From assembly GCA_003224145.1 (NCBI GenBank), contig QHYN01000208.1, positions 1 through 45,811 on the forward strand: 45,811 nt of DNA, in the 5' to 3' direction. The position numbers were made by a program, and so were the translations under genes. Source of the DNA: Acidobacteriota bacterium. Its GTDB lineage: Bacteria; Acidobacteriota; Terriglobia; Acidiferrales; UBA7541. Position 1 is the stretch's first letter. The number at the start of each line of letters is the position of its first letter. Below are positions 17,607 through 27,189 of the stretch, one piece after another. The notes beneath the pieces are model-generated. The model worked only from the letters and a program-made list of their open reading frames with translations. It made no database searches and had not been told where the DNA came from.

Positions 17607-17744
17607 GGGCAGGTTGCTCAGAGGGGCCCAAACCAACGATTTTGGCGCGGCTGTACTCCGCGCGCGTAGTGCAGGCAAGCAAGCCTGGGAAAACGAAGAC
17701 ACAAGTCTACAGAGAGTGCGACTAACGATCGCGGAGGAACAGGA

Positions 17745-17987
17745 ATGGCCAGCGTAGAAGAACGCGTAAAGCAGATTATCGTCGAGCAGCTTGGCGTGGA
17801 CGAAGCCGAAGTGACCCCCACGGCGTCGTTTGTGGACGACCTGGGGGCGGATTCGCTCGACCAAGTTGAATTGGTCATGGCGTTTGAGGAAGCCTTCGGC
17901 ATCGAAGTGCCCGACGAGGACGCCGAGAAAATGACCACCGTGAAAGACGCCGTCGAATACATCGACAAGCACTCCAAGGGTAAGTAA
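17745..17987 (+). CDS. acpP: Acyl carrier protein
   Basis: 80 residues, strongly acidic, the standard ACP size. S37 in the DSL motif ([17 protein letters not shown]) takes the 4'-phosphopantetheine arm. It carries growing acyl chains between FabD, FabF, FabG and PlsX. GCGGAGGAACAGG precedes the ATG. Base composition and helix pattern match housekeeping ACP rather than a polyketide-type carrier. fabF follows 38 bases later. Confidence 0.97.
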   Translation: MASVEERVKQIIVEQLGVDEAEVTPTASFVDDLGADSLDQVELVMAFEEAFGIEVPDEDAEKMTTVKDAVEYIDKHSKGK

Positions 17988-18025
17988 GCCACGAAACGAT
18001 CACCTCAACAGGGAGCATTCGAACG

Positions 18026-19270
18026 TTGACTCGCCGGGTAGTGGTCACGGGTGTTGGACTGGTCTGCGCGCTGGGCATCGGCACGGAGGAAAGCTGGAAA
18101 AACCTCGTCGGCGGATGCAGCGGCGTCGCACTGATCACCCACTTCGATACCAACGGTTTCGATTGCAAGATCGCCGGCGAAGTGAAGAACTTCGACCCCT
18201 TCCAGTGGATCGAGAAAAAAGAGCTCAAGAAAATGGCGCGCTTCATTCAGCTCGCCCTGGCTGGCGCGGATTTTGCCGTGAAGATGTCAGATTGGAAGCC
18301 GGAGCATTCGAATCTGGACGATGTCGGTGTTTATGTTTCCTCTGGCATCGGCGGATTCGACATCATCGAGCGGGAGCACGGCAAGCTGCTGAACGGCGGC
18401 CCCAACAAGATTTCGCCTTTTTTCATTCCTTCCGCCATCGTCAATCTTGCTTCCGGAAATATTTCCATTCGTTACGGAGCGCGCGGGCCGAATTCCGCCA
18501 CCGCCACAGCCTGTTCCGCTTCCGCGCATGCCATCGGCGACTCCTTTAAAATCATCGAGCGCAGTGCCGCGGAAATGATGATCTGCGGCGGCGCCGAAGC
18601 CACCATCACTCCGATGGGCGTTGGCGGATTCGCCGCCATGAAGGCGCTTTCCACCCGCAATGACGATCCCGCGCGGGCCAGCCGCCCGTGGGACGCCGGC
18701 CGCGACGGCTTTGTCGTCGGCGAAGGCGCGGGAATTCTGATCCTGGAATCACTTGAGCACGCGCAGAATCGCAATGCGCCGATCTTCGCGGAAATCGTCG
18801 GTTACGGAATGTCCGGGGATGCCTACCACATCACGCAACCGGAAGAAAATGGCAGCGGCGCCTACCGCGTGATGATGGCCGCCATCAAGGACGCGAAGAT
18901 TTCTCCTGACGATATCGGCTACGTGAACGCACACGGCACTTCGACGCCTATCGGTGATGTGATCGAAACGCGCGCGCTCAAGCGCGTTTTCGGCGAGCGC
19001 GCCCAGCGCGTGCCGGTCAGCTCCACCAAATCCATGACCGGACATTTGCTGGGCGGCGCCGGCGGCCTGGAAGCCGGCATCAGCGTGCTGGCGCTGCGTG
19101 ACCAGATTTTGCCGCCCACCATCAATCACCAAACCCCTGATCCGGAATGCGATCTGGATTACGTGCCGAATCACGCGCGCAAGGCGCCGGTCGAATACGC
19201 TCTCTCGAATTCTTTTGGTTTTGGCGGCACCAATGCCGCGCTGATTTTCCGGCGTTGGTCCGGCAAGTGA
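18026..19270 (+). CDS. fabF: 3-oxoacyl-ACP synthase II
   Basis: 414 residues. FabF condenses malonyl-ACP with acyl-ACP. The Cys-His-His triad is complete: C163 (TATACSASAHAIGDS), H303 (NAHGTSTPIGD) and H340 (KSMTGHLLGGAGG); the C-terminal NSFGFGGTNAALIF is typical. TTG at 18026 is the start (MTRRVVVTGVGLV) with AGGGAG upstream; no closer ATG or GTG fits the conserved N-terminus. Because fabH is absent nearby, initiation needs a FabH elsewhere or another route. Confidence 0.95.
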   Translation: MTRRVVVTGVGLVCALGIGTEESWKNLVGGCSGVALITHFDTNGFDCKIAGEVKNFDPFQWIEKKELKKMARFIQLALAGADFAVKMSDWKPEHSNLDDVGVYVSSGIGGFDIIEREHGKLLNGGPNKISPFFIPSAIVNLASGNISIRYGARGPNSATATACSASAHAIGDSFKIIERSAAEMMICGGAEATITPMGVGGFAAMKALSTRNDDPARASRPWDAGRDGFVVGEGAGILILESLEHAQNRNAPIFAEIVGYGMSGDAYHITQPEENGSGAYRVMMAAIKDAKISPDDIGYVNAHGTSTPIGDVIETRALKRVFGERAQRVPVSSTKSMTGHLLGGAGGLEAGISVLALRDQILPPTINHQTPDPECDLDYVPNHARKAPVEYALSNSFGFGGTNAALIFRRWSGK

Positions 19271-19291
19271 CACAAAGCGAAGGATCCCAAC

Positions 19292-19323
19292 TCCGCATGG
19301 TCCAGTGTCTGAGTCCATGCGGA
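19292..19323 (+). other. Hairpin between fabF and etfB
   Basis: Perfect 9-base arms TCCGCATGG (19292-19300) and CCATGCGGA (19315-19323) with a 14-base loop. There is no T-run, so it is not a classic terminator; it may be an RNA stability or attenuation element 24 bases before the etfB start. Confidence 0.4.
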
Positions 19324-19347
19324 AATCGCCCTAAATAGGAACCTCTC

Positions 19348-20112
19348 GTGAACATTATCGTGTGCATCAAGCAGGTACCCGCGAAGGACGCACCGTTGAC
19401 CATTGCCGGAAATTGGATCAAAGAATCCGACATCGGATTCGAAATGAACGAGCCGGACAGCTACGCGCTCGAGGAGGCCCTGCGCCTGAAGGAAAAACAC
19501 GGCGGAGAAGTGATCGCTCTCTCCATGGGACCGGAACGCGTGAAGCAAACCATCAAAGAAGCTCTCGCCAAGGGCGCGGACCGCGCCATTCACATTGCCG
19601 ACGATAACTTCGCGCAGCTCGACCCGCTAGCCTCGGCAAAAGCGCTGGCTGCCGCCATTCAAAAAGAAAAGGCCGATCTCGTTCTCACGGGCCTGCAAAG
19701 CGACGACCACGGCTTCGGCCAGACTGGCGTGCTGTTGGCGGCCCTGCTGGACCGCCCGCACGCGACCATCATCATGCGGATCGAGGTGCAGGACGGAAAG
19801 ATGAAACTCAAGCGCGAGCTCGAGGCCGGCTGGTTCCAGTGGATGGAGTGCCCGCTGCCCGCGGTGCTCTCCATTCAGTCCGGCATCAACAAAGTGCGCT
19901 ACGCCACGCTGAAAGGTATCATGGCCGCGAAGAAAAAAGAGATCGCCGTGATTCCGCGCGAATCGCTGGGCGTTTCTGCGGAGGCCACGCAGAAAATTGA
20001 AAAGATTTACGTGCCCACGAAAACGAAGAAGACAGAATTCCTGACGGGCACACCAAAAGAAGTAGCGGCGAAGCTGGTTGAAAAATTGAAATTTGAAGCC
20101 CGCGTGATTTGA
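19348..20112 (+). CDS. etfB: Electron transfer flavoprotein beta subunit
   Basis: 254 residues. ETF beta binds AMP and, with the alpha subunit, carries electrons from acyl-CoA and other dehydrogenases. Matching stretches are MNIIVCIKQVPAKDAP, NEPDSYALEEALRLKEKHGGEVIALSMGP, DLVLTGLQSDDHGFGQTGVLLAALL and the C-terminal MAAKKKEI. The GTG start at 19348 follows TAGGAACCTCTC. Only 2 bases separate its stop from etfA, so the two subunits are co-translated. Confidence 0.95.
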   Translation: MNIIVCIKQVPAKDAPLTIAGNWIKESDIGFEMNEPDSYALEEALRLKEKHGGEVIALSMGPERVKQTIKEALAKGADRAIHIADDNFAQLDPLASAKALAAAIQKEKADLVLTGLQSDDHGFGQTGVLLAALLDRPHATIIMRIEVQDGKMKLKRELEAGWFQWMECPLPAVLSIQSGINKVRYATLKGIMAAKKKEIAVIPRESLGVSAEATQKIEKIYVPTKTKKTEFLTGTPKEVAAKLVEKLKFEARVI

Positions 20113-20114
20113 CC

Positions 20115-21104
20115 ATGAAAATTCTCGTCATTACCGAGCTGCGGCAGGGAAAATGGAACAATGCCAGTTTCGAAACTCTCGCGGCGGCGCAGCAAATCGC
20201 CAAGGACACCTCGAGCAGCGTCAGCGCACTCGTGATCGGCAAAGGCGTAGCCGCGTTCGCCGATGAGCTTGCAGCGAAAAACGTCAGCGAGGTTGTGCGC
20301 GTGGAACACGACCTGCTCGACGCCTACACGCCGGACGGGTATTGCGTCGCGCTGAAGCAGGTCGTCGAGTCTGCAAAACCCGATTTGGTTTTGTTTCCTC
20401 ATACCTATCAGGTGCGCGACTTTGCTCCGAAGCTGGCAGCCATGCTCGGGAAAGGCATGATCGGCGACTGCATCGGCTACAGCAACGAAAGCGGCAAATT
20501 GGTCTTTGTGCGACAAATGTTCCAGGGCAAAACCGCTGCGGACGTCACCTTTGCCGGAGCCGCGCCGTGGTTTGCTTCTTTCCAATCCGGGGCGTTTCGC
20601 GCGGATTTGCTCGCGGCGCATCCTTCGGGAAAAGCCCCGGTCAATTCCATTACCATCTCGTTGAGCGCCGAACAGATTCGCACCAAGCCGCTCGAACTCT
20701 TCAAGGAAGCGAAATCCGCCGTGGACCTGACGCAAGCGCCTCTGATCGTGGCTATCGGCCGCGGCATCAAAGCGCCGGAAAATATTCCGCAAGCCGAAGC
20801 GGTCGCCAAGGCTCTCGGCGCGGAAATCGCGGCTTCGCGGCCCATTTGCGATGAAGGCTGGCTCCCGATGGAGCGTCAGATCGGCAGCTCCGGCCAGACC
20901 GTCGCGCCGAAACTCTATCTCGCCCTGGGCATCAGCGGCGCGATCCAGCATGTCGTGGGGATGAAAGGCGCGCGCACCGTCGTCGCCATCAACAAGGATT
21001 CCAACGCGCCCATTTTTGAAATCGCCGATTACGGCGTGGTTGGCGATATTTTCGAAATCATGCCCGCCCTTACAGAAGCCCTAGAAAAATCCAAATCGGC
21101 GTAA
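20115..21104 (+). CDS. etfA: Electron transfer flavoprotein alpha subunit
   Basis: 329 residues. The C-terminal FAD domain is plain: GSSGQTVAPKLYLALGISGAIQHVVGMKGARTVVAINKDSNAPIFEIADYGVVGD. The N-terminal half (MKILVITELRQGKWNNASFETLAAAQQIA) is the usual ETF alpha domain I. With EtfB it forms the soluble heterodimer that feeds the quinone reductase next door. ATG 20115 is chosen over the in-frame TTG at 20109, which overlaps the etfB stop. Confidence 0.95.
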   Translation: MKILVITELRQGKWNNASFETLAAAQQIAKDTSSSVSALVIGKGVAAFADELAAKNVSEVVRVEHDLLDAYTPDGYCVALKQVVESAKPDLVLFPHTYQVRDFAPKLAAMLGKGMIGDCIGYSNESGKLVFVRQMFQGKTAADVTFAGAAPWFASFQSGAFRADLLAAHPSGKAPVNSITISLSAEQIRTKPLELFKEAKSAVDLTQAPLIVAIGRGIKAPENIPQAEAVAKALGAEIAASRPICDEGWLPMERQIGSSGQTVAPKLYLALGISGAIQHVVGMKGARTVVAINKDSNAPIFEIADYGVVGDIFEIMPALTEALEKSKSA

Positions 21105-21116
21105 GCTTGTTCAGTT

Positions 21117-22775
21117 ATGACCGTCCAACGCGAACAACTCGAGGGGGATGTGCTGATCGTCGGTGCTGGCCCCGCCGGTCTCTCCTGCGCGCTGCATCTC
21201 GCGAATCTCATCAAGAAGCACAACGCCGCTGGCGCGAAGCCCGAACTTTCCTCGGAAAACATCTACGTCCTCGAAAAAGGCCGCGAAATCGGCGCGCACC
21301 AACTTTCCGGCGCGATCATGAACCCTAAAGCTCTGGCCGAGTTAGTTCCCGATTTCCAAAAATCGGCGCCGCTCGATACGCGCGTCACAGACTCCGCCGC
21401 ACTGCTGTTTACAAAAACTTCCTCGGTGCGTTTTCCAATCACTCCACCGCCGTTTCAAAACAAAGGCAATTACGTCGTTTCGCTCAGCAAAATCACGAAA
21501 TGGCTTGGTGGGCTGGTGGAAGCTGCAGGCGTCAACGTCTTCAAGGAATTTGGCGGCGCCGAACTTGTTTATCAGGGAAACGGAATCGCCGGCGTCATCA
21601 CTGAAGACAAAGGCCTCGACAAAAATGGCAAGCCCAAAGACAATTTCACGCCCGGCTATGAATTGCGCGCCAGAGTCACCGTGCTTGCCGAGGGCACGCG
21701 TGGCTCGCTCACCAAAAAACTCGTCGCGGCGAAGAAGCTCGACAATCTGAATCCGCAGAGCTATGGAATCGGTATCAAGGAATTGTGGGACGTGCAGCCC
21801 GGCCGCATTCCAGCCGGCTTCGTGGCGCACACGCTGGGCTGGCCAGTTTCCATGGACATGTACGGCGGCGGCTGGATCTACGGCCTTTCCAACAATCGCG
21901 TCTCCATCGGCCTCGTCATCGCTCTGGAATACGCCGACCCGCTGTTCGATCCGCACGCGGCGTTCCAAACCTGGAAGACGCATCCCTTTCTCAAAAAACT
22001 TTTGGACGGCGGCAAGCTCGTCCGTTACGGCGCGAAGTCGCTGCCCTACGGTGGCTGGTACGCCATGCCGCGCACCTATGTGGACGGCGGATTAATCATC
22101 GGCGATGCGGGCAGCTTTCTCGATTCCCAACGCTTGAAGGGCATTCACCTGGCGATCAAGAGCGGCATGCTCGCGGCCGAAACGATTCTAGACGCGCTGA
22201 AGTCCGGCGATACTTCCTCAAAAACGCTCAGCGCCTTCCCGAAAAAGATCGAACAAAGCTATATCAAAAAAGAACTTTGGCTGGTCCGCAATTTTCACCA
22301 GTCCTTCCAGGACGGCATGCTCCGGGGATTTATTCACACCGCACTCCAGCAGGTCACCGGCGGGCGCGGGCTGATCGATCCCATGCGCGCTCACGCGGGC
22401 TACGAGGCCTACAAAAAAATCAACGGTCGGCCCGCGCCCGAGCGCTTCAAAGGGGATGGCAAGCTCACCTTCGACCGCCTCACCGACGTCTATCACTCCG
22501 GAACTCGGCACGAAGAGGACCAGCCCTGTCATCTTCACGTTGCCGACACCAACATCTGTTCTACAAAGTGCGTCGTCGAGTACGGCAATCCCTGCCAGTA
22601 CTTTTGTCCCGCCGCAGTCTACGAAATGGCGAAGGAATCCGACGGCGCGCTGAAGCTGAAAATCAACGCCTCGAATTGTGTGCATTGCAAAACCTGCGAC
22701 ATCGCCGATCCTTACCAGATTATCGACTGGGTCGTCCCGGAAGGCGGCGGTGGCCCCAACTACGAAGGCATGTGA
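21117..22775 (+). CDS. etfD: Electron transfer flavoprotein-ubiquinone oxidoreductase
   Basis: 552 residues, the normal size for ETF-QO. It passes electrons from reduced ETF to the quinone pool at the inner membrane. N-terminal FAD motif DVLIVGAGPAGLSCALHLA; second FAD contact GGLIIGDAGSFLD; C-terminal 4Fe-4S cluster region with CSTKC, NPCQYFCPAAVYE and NCVHCKTCDIADP. It starts 12 bases after etfA, so all three form one transcript, and ends only 15 bases from the convergent lipoprotein gene with no obvious terminator between. Confidence 0.94.
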   Translation: MTVQREQLEGDVLIVGAGPAGLSCALHLANLIKKHNAAGAKPELSSENIYVLEKGREIGAHQLSGAIMNPKALAELVPDFQKSAPLDTRVTDSAALLFTKTSSVRFPITPPPFQNKGNYVVSLSKITKWLGGLVEAAGVNVFKEFGGAELVYQGNGIAGVITEDKGLDKNGKPKDNFTPGYELRARVTVLAEGTRGSLTKKLVAAKKLDNLNPQSYGIGIKELWDVQPGRIPAGFVAHTLGWPVSMDMYGGGWIYGLSNNRVSIGLVIALEYADPLFDPHAAFQTWKTHPFLKKLLDGGKLVRYGAKSLPYGGWYAMPRTYVDGGLIIGDAGSFLDSQRLKGIHLAIKSGMLAAETILDALKSGDTSSKTLSAFPKKIEQSYIKKELWLVRNFHQSFQDGMLRGFIHTALQQVTGGRGLIDPMRAHAGYEAYKKINGRPAPERFKGDGKLTFDRLTDVYHSGTRHEEDQPCHLHVADTNICSTKCVVEYGNPCQYFCPAAVYEMAKESDGALKLKINASNCVHCKTCDIADPYQIIDWVVPEGGGGPNYEGM

Positions 22776-22790
22776 CGATTTCTTTAAATT

Positions 22791-25004
22791 CTACGGCAGC
22801 AGACCAAACACCGTCAGTTCCGTTTGCGTTCCCACGTACACCTTTCCATTCGCGACGACGGGTACACAGAATTTTACGGCATTGCCGGCAGCATTGGCCG
22901 CTCCGATCACCGTATCGCTGCGATAAAGTTGCGTGCCCAGGTTGAGCGCATCATAAGCATAGAGCACCGCCGGGCCATCGGTGCCGGAACCGTTCATCGC
23001 CGTGGTGCTGTTCGTATCGAGAGCCCAAACAATTCCGTTGGTCGTCCCTGAAGAAGATACCGAAGGCGTCGCTCCCGGGAAGCCAAACGCATGCGCCGAT
23101 TGCGATCCCGGGGTTGTACTGAGCATGCTCGTGGACGTGCTGATTGGAAATGCTCGCAGTTGCTGCCCTACTACGGCGATATACACCGTGCTCTGCCAAA
23201 AAGCTGCGGTCGAATAAATCATTCCGCCCAATGATAATTCTTGCACCACCTGGTCGGTTGCATTGAGTTGCCCCATGTTGTCGCGGTTCACCACGTAGAT
23301 TTGTCCCTGCGCATTGGTTCCTTTTCCTCCGCCGATCAGCACATGAGGGACGCTCGAAGACGGTAAGTCCACCAGCACCACGGCGCCGCCCGCACCCAGG
23401 TCCAGGTCCTGCGAGTCCAGTGTTCCTTCGACTGTCGGTGTAAACCAGTCCTGCAGTGCCAGGCTGCTATTGAGTTTCAGAATACTGTCCCCGAAATCCT
23501 TGGTTCCGTCGTAGTCGCCGTTTCCTGTAATCACGTAGAGGTTGTTGCTGCTGTCAAACGCCGGTGCGCCTCCCGACATCCAAATGCCGCTTTCCCGGCC
23601 ATTGGGCGAATCATTGAACAAGACCGGCGCTTGCGCGAGGTTGGAAGCGCTGAATCGCATGATCCAGCCGTGATACGGCTGATTGTCTCCGTGCGAGGCC
23701 CAGGCAACGTACACGTTACCGCTCACCAGCGCGAGTCCCGCCCTTTGATTCTCTTCCAATGGACAGAAGGGTACGTTTCCAGCGCTGGACGAGCACGTTG
23801 AGCCATCGCCCACATCGCCCGTGCCGGGAACCGTAATCGCGGGGGTAATGTCCACGGGAGACGCGAATTTCTCCGTTCCGTCAATCAAGCTGAGAGCATG
23901 CAAGCGCTGGTGGTAGTTCCCAGTGCCTTCCTTGGTTTTTGCCACGACGTAAAGCGTCTGGCTCGCCGCGTCAATTACGGGCGTTCCGGTGATGCCGATT
24001 TTTTTGTTGATATCGGAAGCCCTCGTGTCTGCGAACGGCACCGCCGTCACACCAGCGCTCAAAAAGCTTTTCTGCCAATACTGACGACAGGGGCTGGCAT
24101 CGGCATCGAATGCATACACGCTGTCGTTTTCCGTCGCGACAAAAACGACGTTGTGCGTTCCCCCTCCGATGGACAAGTTCGGAAGCCATAGCGGCTGGGC
24201 GTAAACCTCGCCATCCACCGCGCAGGAAAACAGTTTGCCGAATGTGGTTGTATTGACGTTGGAGGGCGTGAGCGCAAATTCGTGCGTGTTTGTGCCGTCA
24301 CGCGACGGATTGTTGTGATAGGTTGTGACGCCAGTGAGGTCGGTCACTCCTACGGTTGCTGATGCCGACTTTGTGTTGTCTGCGTTGCTGGTAGCAGTTA
24401 CTGTGAACGAACCTGCAGTTGTGGAGGAGAACGTAACGGAAGTGGCGGTGGAGTTGGTGAATGCTCCTCCCGTCTTGGTCCACGTAACGCCCGCCGCTCC
24501 GACGTCATTTTGAACGGAAGCCGTAAAGCCGATGGCTTGCGAGATCACTGCCCCTCCACGCCTCGGCGAGATAGAAACAGAGATGGCGGCGTTCGATGCC
24601 ATTGTCATCGCGGTGGAAGGCCCGGAAAAAGTACTTAGATTGCCCTCTGCATCAGTGGCGCGTACCCGATACGAATAGGAAGTCGAAGCCGTCAGTCCCG
24701 TGTCGTTGAAGGATGTCGCCGTCGGTGTCGCAATTTGGGCGAAATTTGAGCACGCCGCGCCTTGACATCGTTCCACTTTATAACCAGTGACGCCAACATT
24801 ATCCGTCGAAGCCGTCCATGACAGATTGATTTGGCTGCTCGACGCCACCGTTGTGACAAGGCTGGTGGGGGCGGTCGGCGGGGTCGTGTCCGGAGGTGGA
24901 GCAGAGGCGGAATTGCATCCGGTTAAGGCCAGTCCGCAGCAAAGAATCAAAAGAACGGCACAACTGAATGTGGACCGTTGGCGAATCCCAAGAGTTCGCT
25001 TCAC
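22791..25004 (-). CDS. Lipoprotein with FN3 domain and PQQ-like beta-propeller
   Basis: 737 residues. Lipoprotein signal with lipobox LALTGC at about 23-28, a Pro-rich linker, then one fibronectin type III domain (PPTAPTSLVTTVASSSQINLSWTAS...YSYRVRATDAEGNLS), an Ig-like bacterial domain (about 135-220, GGAVISQAIGFTASVQNDVGAAGVTWT) and a C-terminal beta-propeller of PQQ/quinoprotein-like repeats (VFVATENDSVYAFDAD, LYVVAKTKEGTGNYHQRLHALSL, NLYVITGNGDYDG). It is exported and probably surface-attached; a binding role is inferred and no catalytic residues are recognised. GTG 25004 is chosen because GGGAGA precedes it by 6-7 bases; the TTG at 25022 lacks such a site. Confidence 0.78.
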   Translation of the reverse strand: MKRTLGIRQRSTFSCAVLLILCCGLALTGCNSASAPPPDTTPPTAPTSLVTTVASSSQINLSWTASTDNVGVTGYKVERCQGAACSNFAQIATPTATSFNDTGLTASTSYSYRVRATDAEGNLSTFSGPSTAMTMASNAAISVSISPRRGGAVISQAIGFTASVQNDVGAAGVTWTKTGGAFTNSTATSVTFSSTTAGSFTVTATSNADNTKSASATVGVTDLTGVTTYHNNPSRDGTNTHEFALTPSNVNTTTFGKLFSCAVDGEVYAQPLWLPNLSIGGGTHNVVFVATENDSVYAFDADASPCRQYWQKSFLSAGVTAVPFADTRASDINKKIGITGTPVIDAASQTLYVVAKTKEGTGNYHQRLHALSLIDGTEKFASPVDITPAITVPGTGDVGDGSTCSSSAGNVPFCPLEENQRAGLALVSGNVYVAWASHGDNQPYHGWIMRFSASNLAQAPVLFNDSPNGRESGIWMSGGAPAFDSSNNLYVITGNGDYDGTKDFGDSILKLNSSLALQDWFTPTVEGTLDSQDLDLGAGGAVVLVDLPSSSVPHVLIGGGKGTNAQGQIYVVNRDNMGQLNATDQVVQELSLGGMIYSTAAFWQSTVYIAVVGQQLRAFPISTSTSMLSTTPGSQSAHAFGFPGATPSVSSSGTTNGIVWALDTNSTTAMNGSGTDGPAVLYAYDALNLGTQLYRSDTVIGAANAAGNAVKFCVPVVANGKVYVGTQTELTVFGLLP

Positions 25005-25217
25005 GTAAAATCTCCCGCTCAAATTGTCGTGCTGCAGGACAGCAGGACGTATTCGCCAGCGTCTCGGTGAGAAGGCGGCGCCTGTCCTGGACGAAAAAAT
25101 ACCACGGATAGGTCAGCGCCGGAAGATTACGTTAGGACAGGTGGCCAAATGGTTTCTGAACCGGCTTTGGCAAACTCTTGCGTGCAAGAAGCATTGGCGC
25201 CAGCGCCGCTGAGACGT

Positions 25218-26273
25218 CTAGGCTCCGCGCGACCACAGTTTGCGCACAAAATTGCGGATGCGATCGATAAAGGAATCATTTGCGGGAGCCGCAGGTTTCC
25301 GCAGACTTCCAGACGCGGCGCCTGCGGGCCCCGACGGAAGAGCAGGCGTGGCCGCAGCGATCATTTCGCCTTCCACGCGGCCCTGAAAAATGAGCGTCGG
25401 CCGGACGCGCACGCGCCGGACCAGTATGATCATTTTCGGATCCACTTCCGGCTGCACTTTGGCTTTTGCGTCATAAATCAGCGGCGGCATGAACACCTGA
25501 TAGATTGGTTCTTCCTTGACGGCGGGCTTCTCTGCGGGGGCTGGAGGATCGGCCTTGGCGTCGAGAGCGTTCTTTCGCATTTCTTCGGCAGTTGCGGGCC
25601 GGCTAATTTCGAATTCCGTAGCCGGTGCGGCCTTGGCGGTTTGCAGTTCACAGACGCAATGCCCGGCCCCGGTGCGCAAGCCTTCGATCTGGCTATCGGG
25701 GAGCAGGACATCCCCTGTCTGAGGAATAATAACGCTCTGCCCGGTGAGCTGCTGTTCGACGCGGATCGCGCCGCGATTGGCGCGGATGCACATGCCGCCC
25801 GGCGCCTCGAAGCCGACGAGCACGTCCTGCGGCCCATCGCCAATGGCGATGGGCCGTACGTGAATCTGAGCGGTATAGATGGTCAACACAGGTTCGCGTT
25901 CGATGTGCGCGTGAATCGTGCCTGCACTGAGTGCCACCGTAAGAGAGCCGCCGGACTTGAGAACGGAGAGATGCGCCGGGCCACAAATGCTGATTTGGCC
26001 TCCCTCCACGAGATCGATGCGCGCGGTGCCGGATTTGACGCGCACGTCACTGCCGCTGCGCAGCATGGTCTTCACCTGGTCGTCAACAACCTCTACCCGC
26101 ATGGGTCCGGAAACGGCGATGGATTCGCCCTCAATGACCCCAACGGAATCGGAGCCGGGCTGATCCGGACGGGCCCCAAGCGCCGTTAAAATCGCAGACC
26201 CGGAAAAAATTGCGCCAGCGAACAGCACGGTTGCGCGACGCACCAAACGGGCTGGCATGGAGGGAAGCGGCAC
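25218..26273 (-). CDS. FecR-like exported protein
   Basis: About 351 residues. A hydrophobic N-terminal segment (RRATVLFAGAIFSGSAILTALGA) suggests a signal or anchor. Then comes a beta-rich FecR-like region (GVIEGESIAVSGPMRVEVVDDQVKTMLRSGSDVRVKSGTARIDLVEGGQISICGPAHLSVLKSGGSLTVALSAGTIHAHIE) and a Pro/Ala-rich tail ending in a basic helix (FIDRIRNFVRKLW). FecR proteins relay outer-membrane signals to ECF sigma factors, but none is adjacent, so a structural role is equally likely. The GTG at 26273 has GGAG 9 bases upstream; ATG 26258 is the alternative and has no ribosome site. Confidence 0.65.
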   Translation of the reverse strand: MPLPSMPARLVRRATVLFAGAIFSGSAILTALGARPDQPGSDSVGVIEGESIAVSGPMRVEVVDDQVKTMLRSGSDVRVKSGTARIDLVEGGQISICGPAHLSVLKSGGSLTVALSAGTIHAHIEREPVLTIYTAQIHVRPIAIGDGPQDVLVGFEAPGGMCIRANRGAIRVEQQLTGQSVIIPQTGDVLLPDSQIEGLRTGAGHCVCELQTAKAAPATEFEISRPATAEEMRKNALDAKADPPAPAEKPAVKEEPIYQVFMPPLIYDAKAKVQPEVDPKMIILVRRVRVRPTLIFQGRVEGEMIAAATPALPSGPAGAASGSLRKPAAPANDSFIDRIRNFVRKLWSRGA

Positions 26274-26312
26274 TTGGTCGTACTCCCGCGTACGGAGGCT
26301 GAAACTCTCGCC

Positions 26313-26318
26313 TATACT
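26313..26318. promoter_or_regulatory. Possible shared -10 region of divergent genes
   Basis: TATACT on + and, with neighbouring bases, TATAGT on - lie between the divergent FecR-like and acyltransferase genes. No convincing -35 on either strand. Confidence 0.3.
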
Positions 26319-26382
26319 ATACGTCGTCGGCTTTACCGCCGCACGAGAAGTTGGCGACCCGCCCGCCGAGACGCAGCAAACG

Positions 26383-27171
26383 ATGATGCCACCCGACCCA
26401 GCCATTGAGACCGCGAAAGGACCGGCTCCGGAACCGCTCAATGCGCATTACGACACGCGGCTGCCGCCGCTGCCGTGGTCGCGACGCGTGCAGATCCCCT
26501 TCATTGCCGCCGCGGTGTACAGCCTGATTTGCTTGCTGGGGCCGACGCTGCGCTATGAAATCCTCGGCTGGCATCATACGGAAAAAGTGCATGCATCAGA
26601 GAAGCGCTGCATCTGGGCATTCTGGCACCGGATCATCCTTCCGATTGTGTGGTGGTACCGCAATCATGGCGTCGTGGTAATGAACACGACGGCGTTTGAC
26701 GGCCAGTGGACGCGCAAGGTGATTGAGTGGCTCGGATTCGGCACGGCCCAGGGCAGCTCTTCGCGAGGCGGGCTGCGCGGATTGGCGGTGATGGCGCGGC
26801 GGCTCGAAGAGGGACTCGATTGTGCGTTCACCATCGATGGGCCGCGCGGCCCGCGGTACGTGGCGAAGCCTGGACCGGTGATGCTCGCGAAGAAGACTGG
26901 ATGCCCGGTGATGGTGTTTCACATCGGCGTCGATCGTGGCAAGACGTTCACGAAAACTTGGGACCATTTTCTGCTGCCGATGCCGTTTGCGCGCGCGGTG
27001 ATTTTGTTTGCCCCGCCGATCTATGTGCCGAAGGATGCGAACGCCGAGATGATGGAGGCCAAGCACGCGGAGATGCAGCGCGAACTCGAGCGCATCCGCG
27101 ACATCGCCGAAGGCTGGTTTTTGCTGAGCGAGCAAGCGCGCGAAAAACATCGCGCCGAGTTTAGCGGCTAG
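26383..27171 (+). CDS. Lysophospholipid/lipid A acyltransferase-like protein (DUF374)
   Basis: 262 residues from ATG 26383. The DUF374 signature is clear: RCIWAFWHRIILP (with the H of the acyltransferase motif), SSSRGGLRGLAVMARRLEEGLDCAFTIDGPRGPRYVAKPGPVMLAKKTGCPVMVFHIGVD, which corresponds to the IDGPRGP substrate loop. One N-terminal membrane helix (about 38-56, IPFIAAAVYSLICLLGPTL). The family relates to LpxL/PlsC acyltransferases and probably acylates an envelope lipid or lipid A precursor; the exact substrate is unknown. The frame is open upstream to 26257 but overlaps the divergent FecR-like gene. No strong ribosome site is seen, so the start is uncertain by one codon (second ATG at 26386). 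Confidence 0.82.
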   Translation: MMPPDPAIETAKGPAPEPLNAHYDTRLPPLPWSRRVQIPFIAAAVYSLICLLGPTLRYEILGWHHTEKVHASEKRCIWAFWHRIILPIVWWYRNHGVVVMNTTAFDGQWTRKVIEWLGFGTAQGSSSRGGLRGLAVMARRLEEGLDCAFTIDGPRGPRYVAKPGPVMLAKKTGCPVMVFHIGVDRGKTFTKTWDHFLLPMPFARAVILFAPPIYVPKDANAEMMEAKHAEMQRELERIRDIAEGWFLLSEQAREKHRAEFSG

Positions 27172-27189
27172 CTACCGCGCCGCCAGTGG

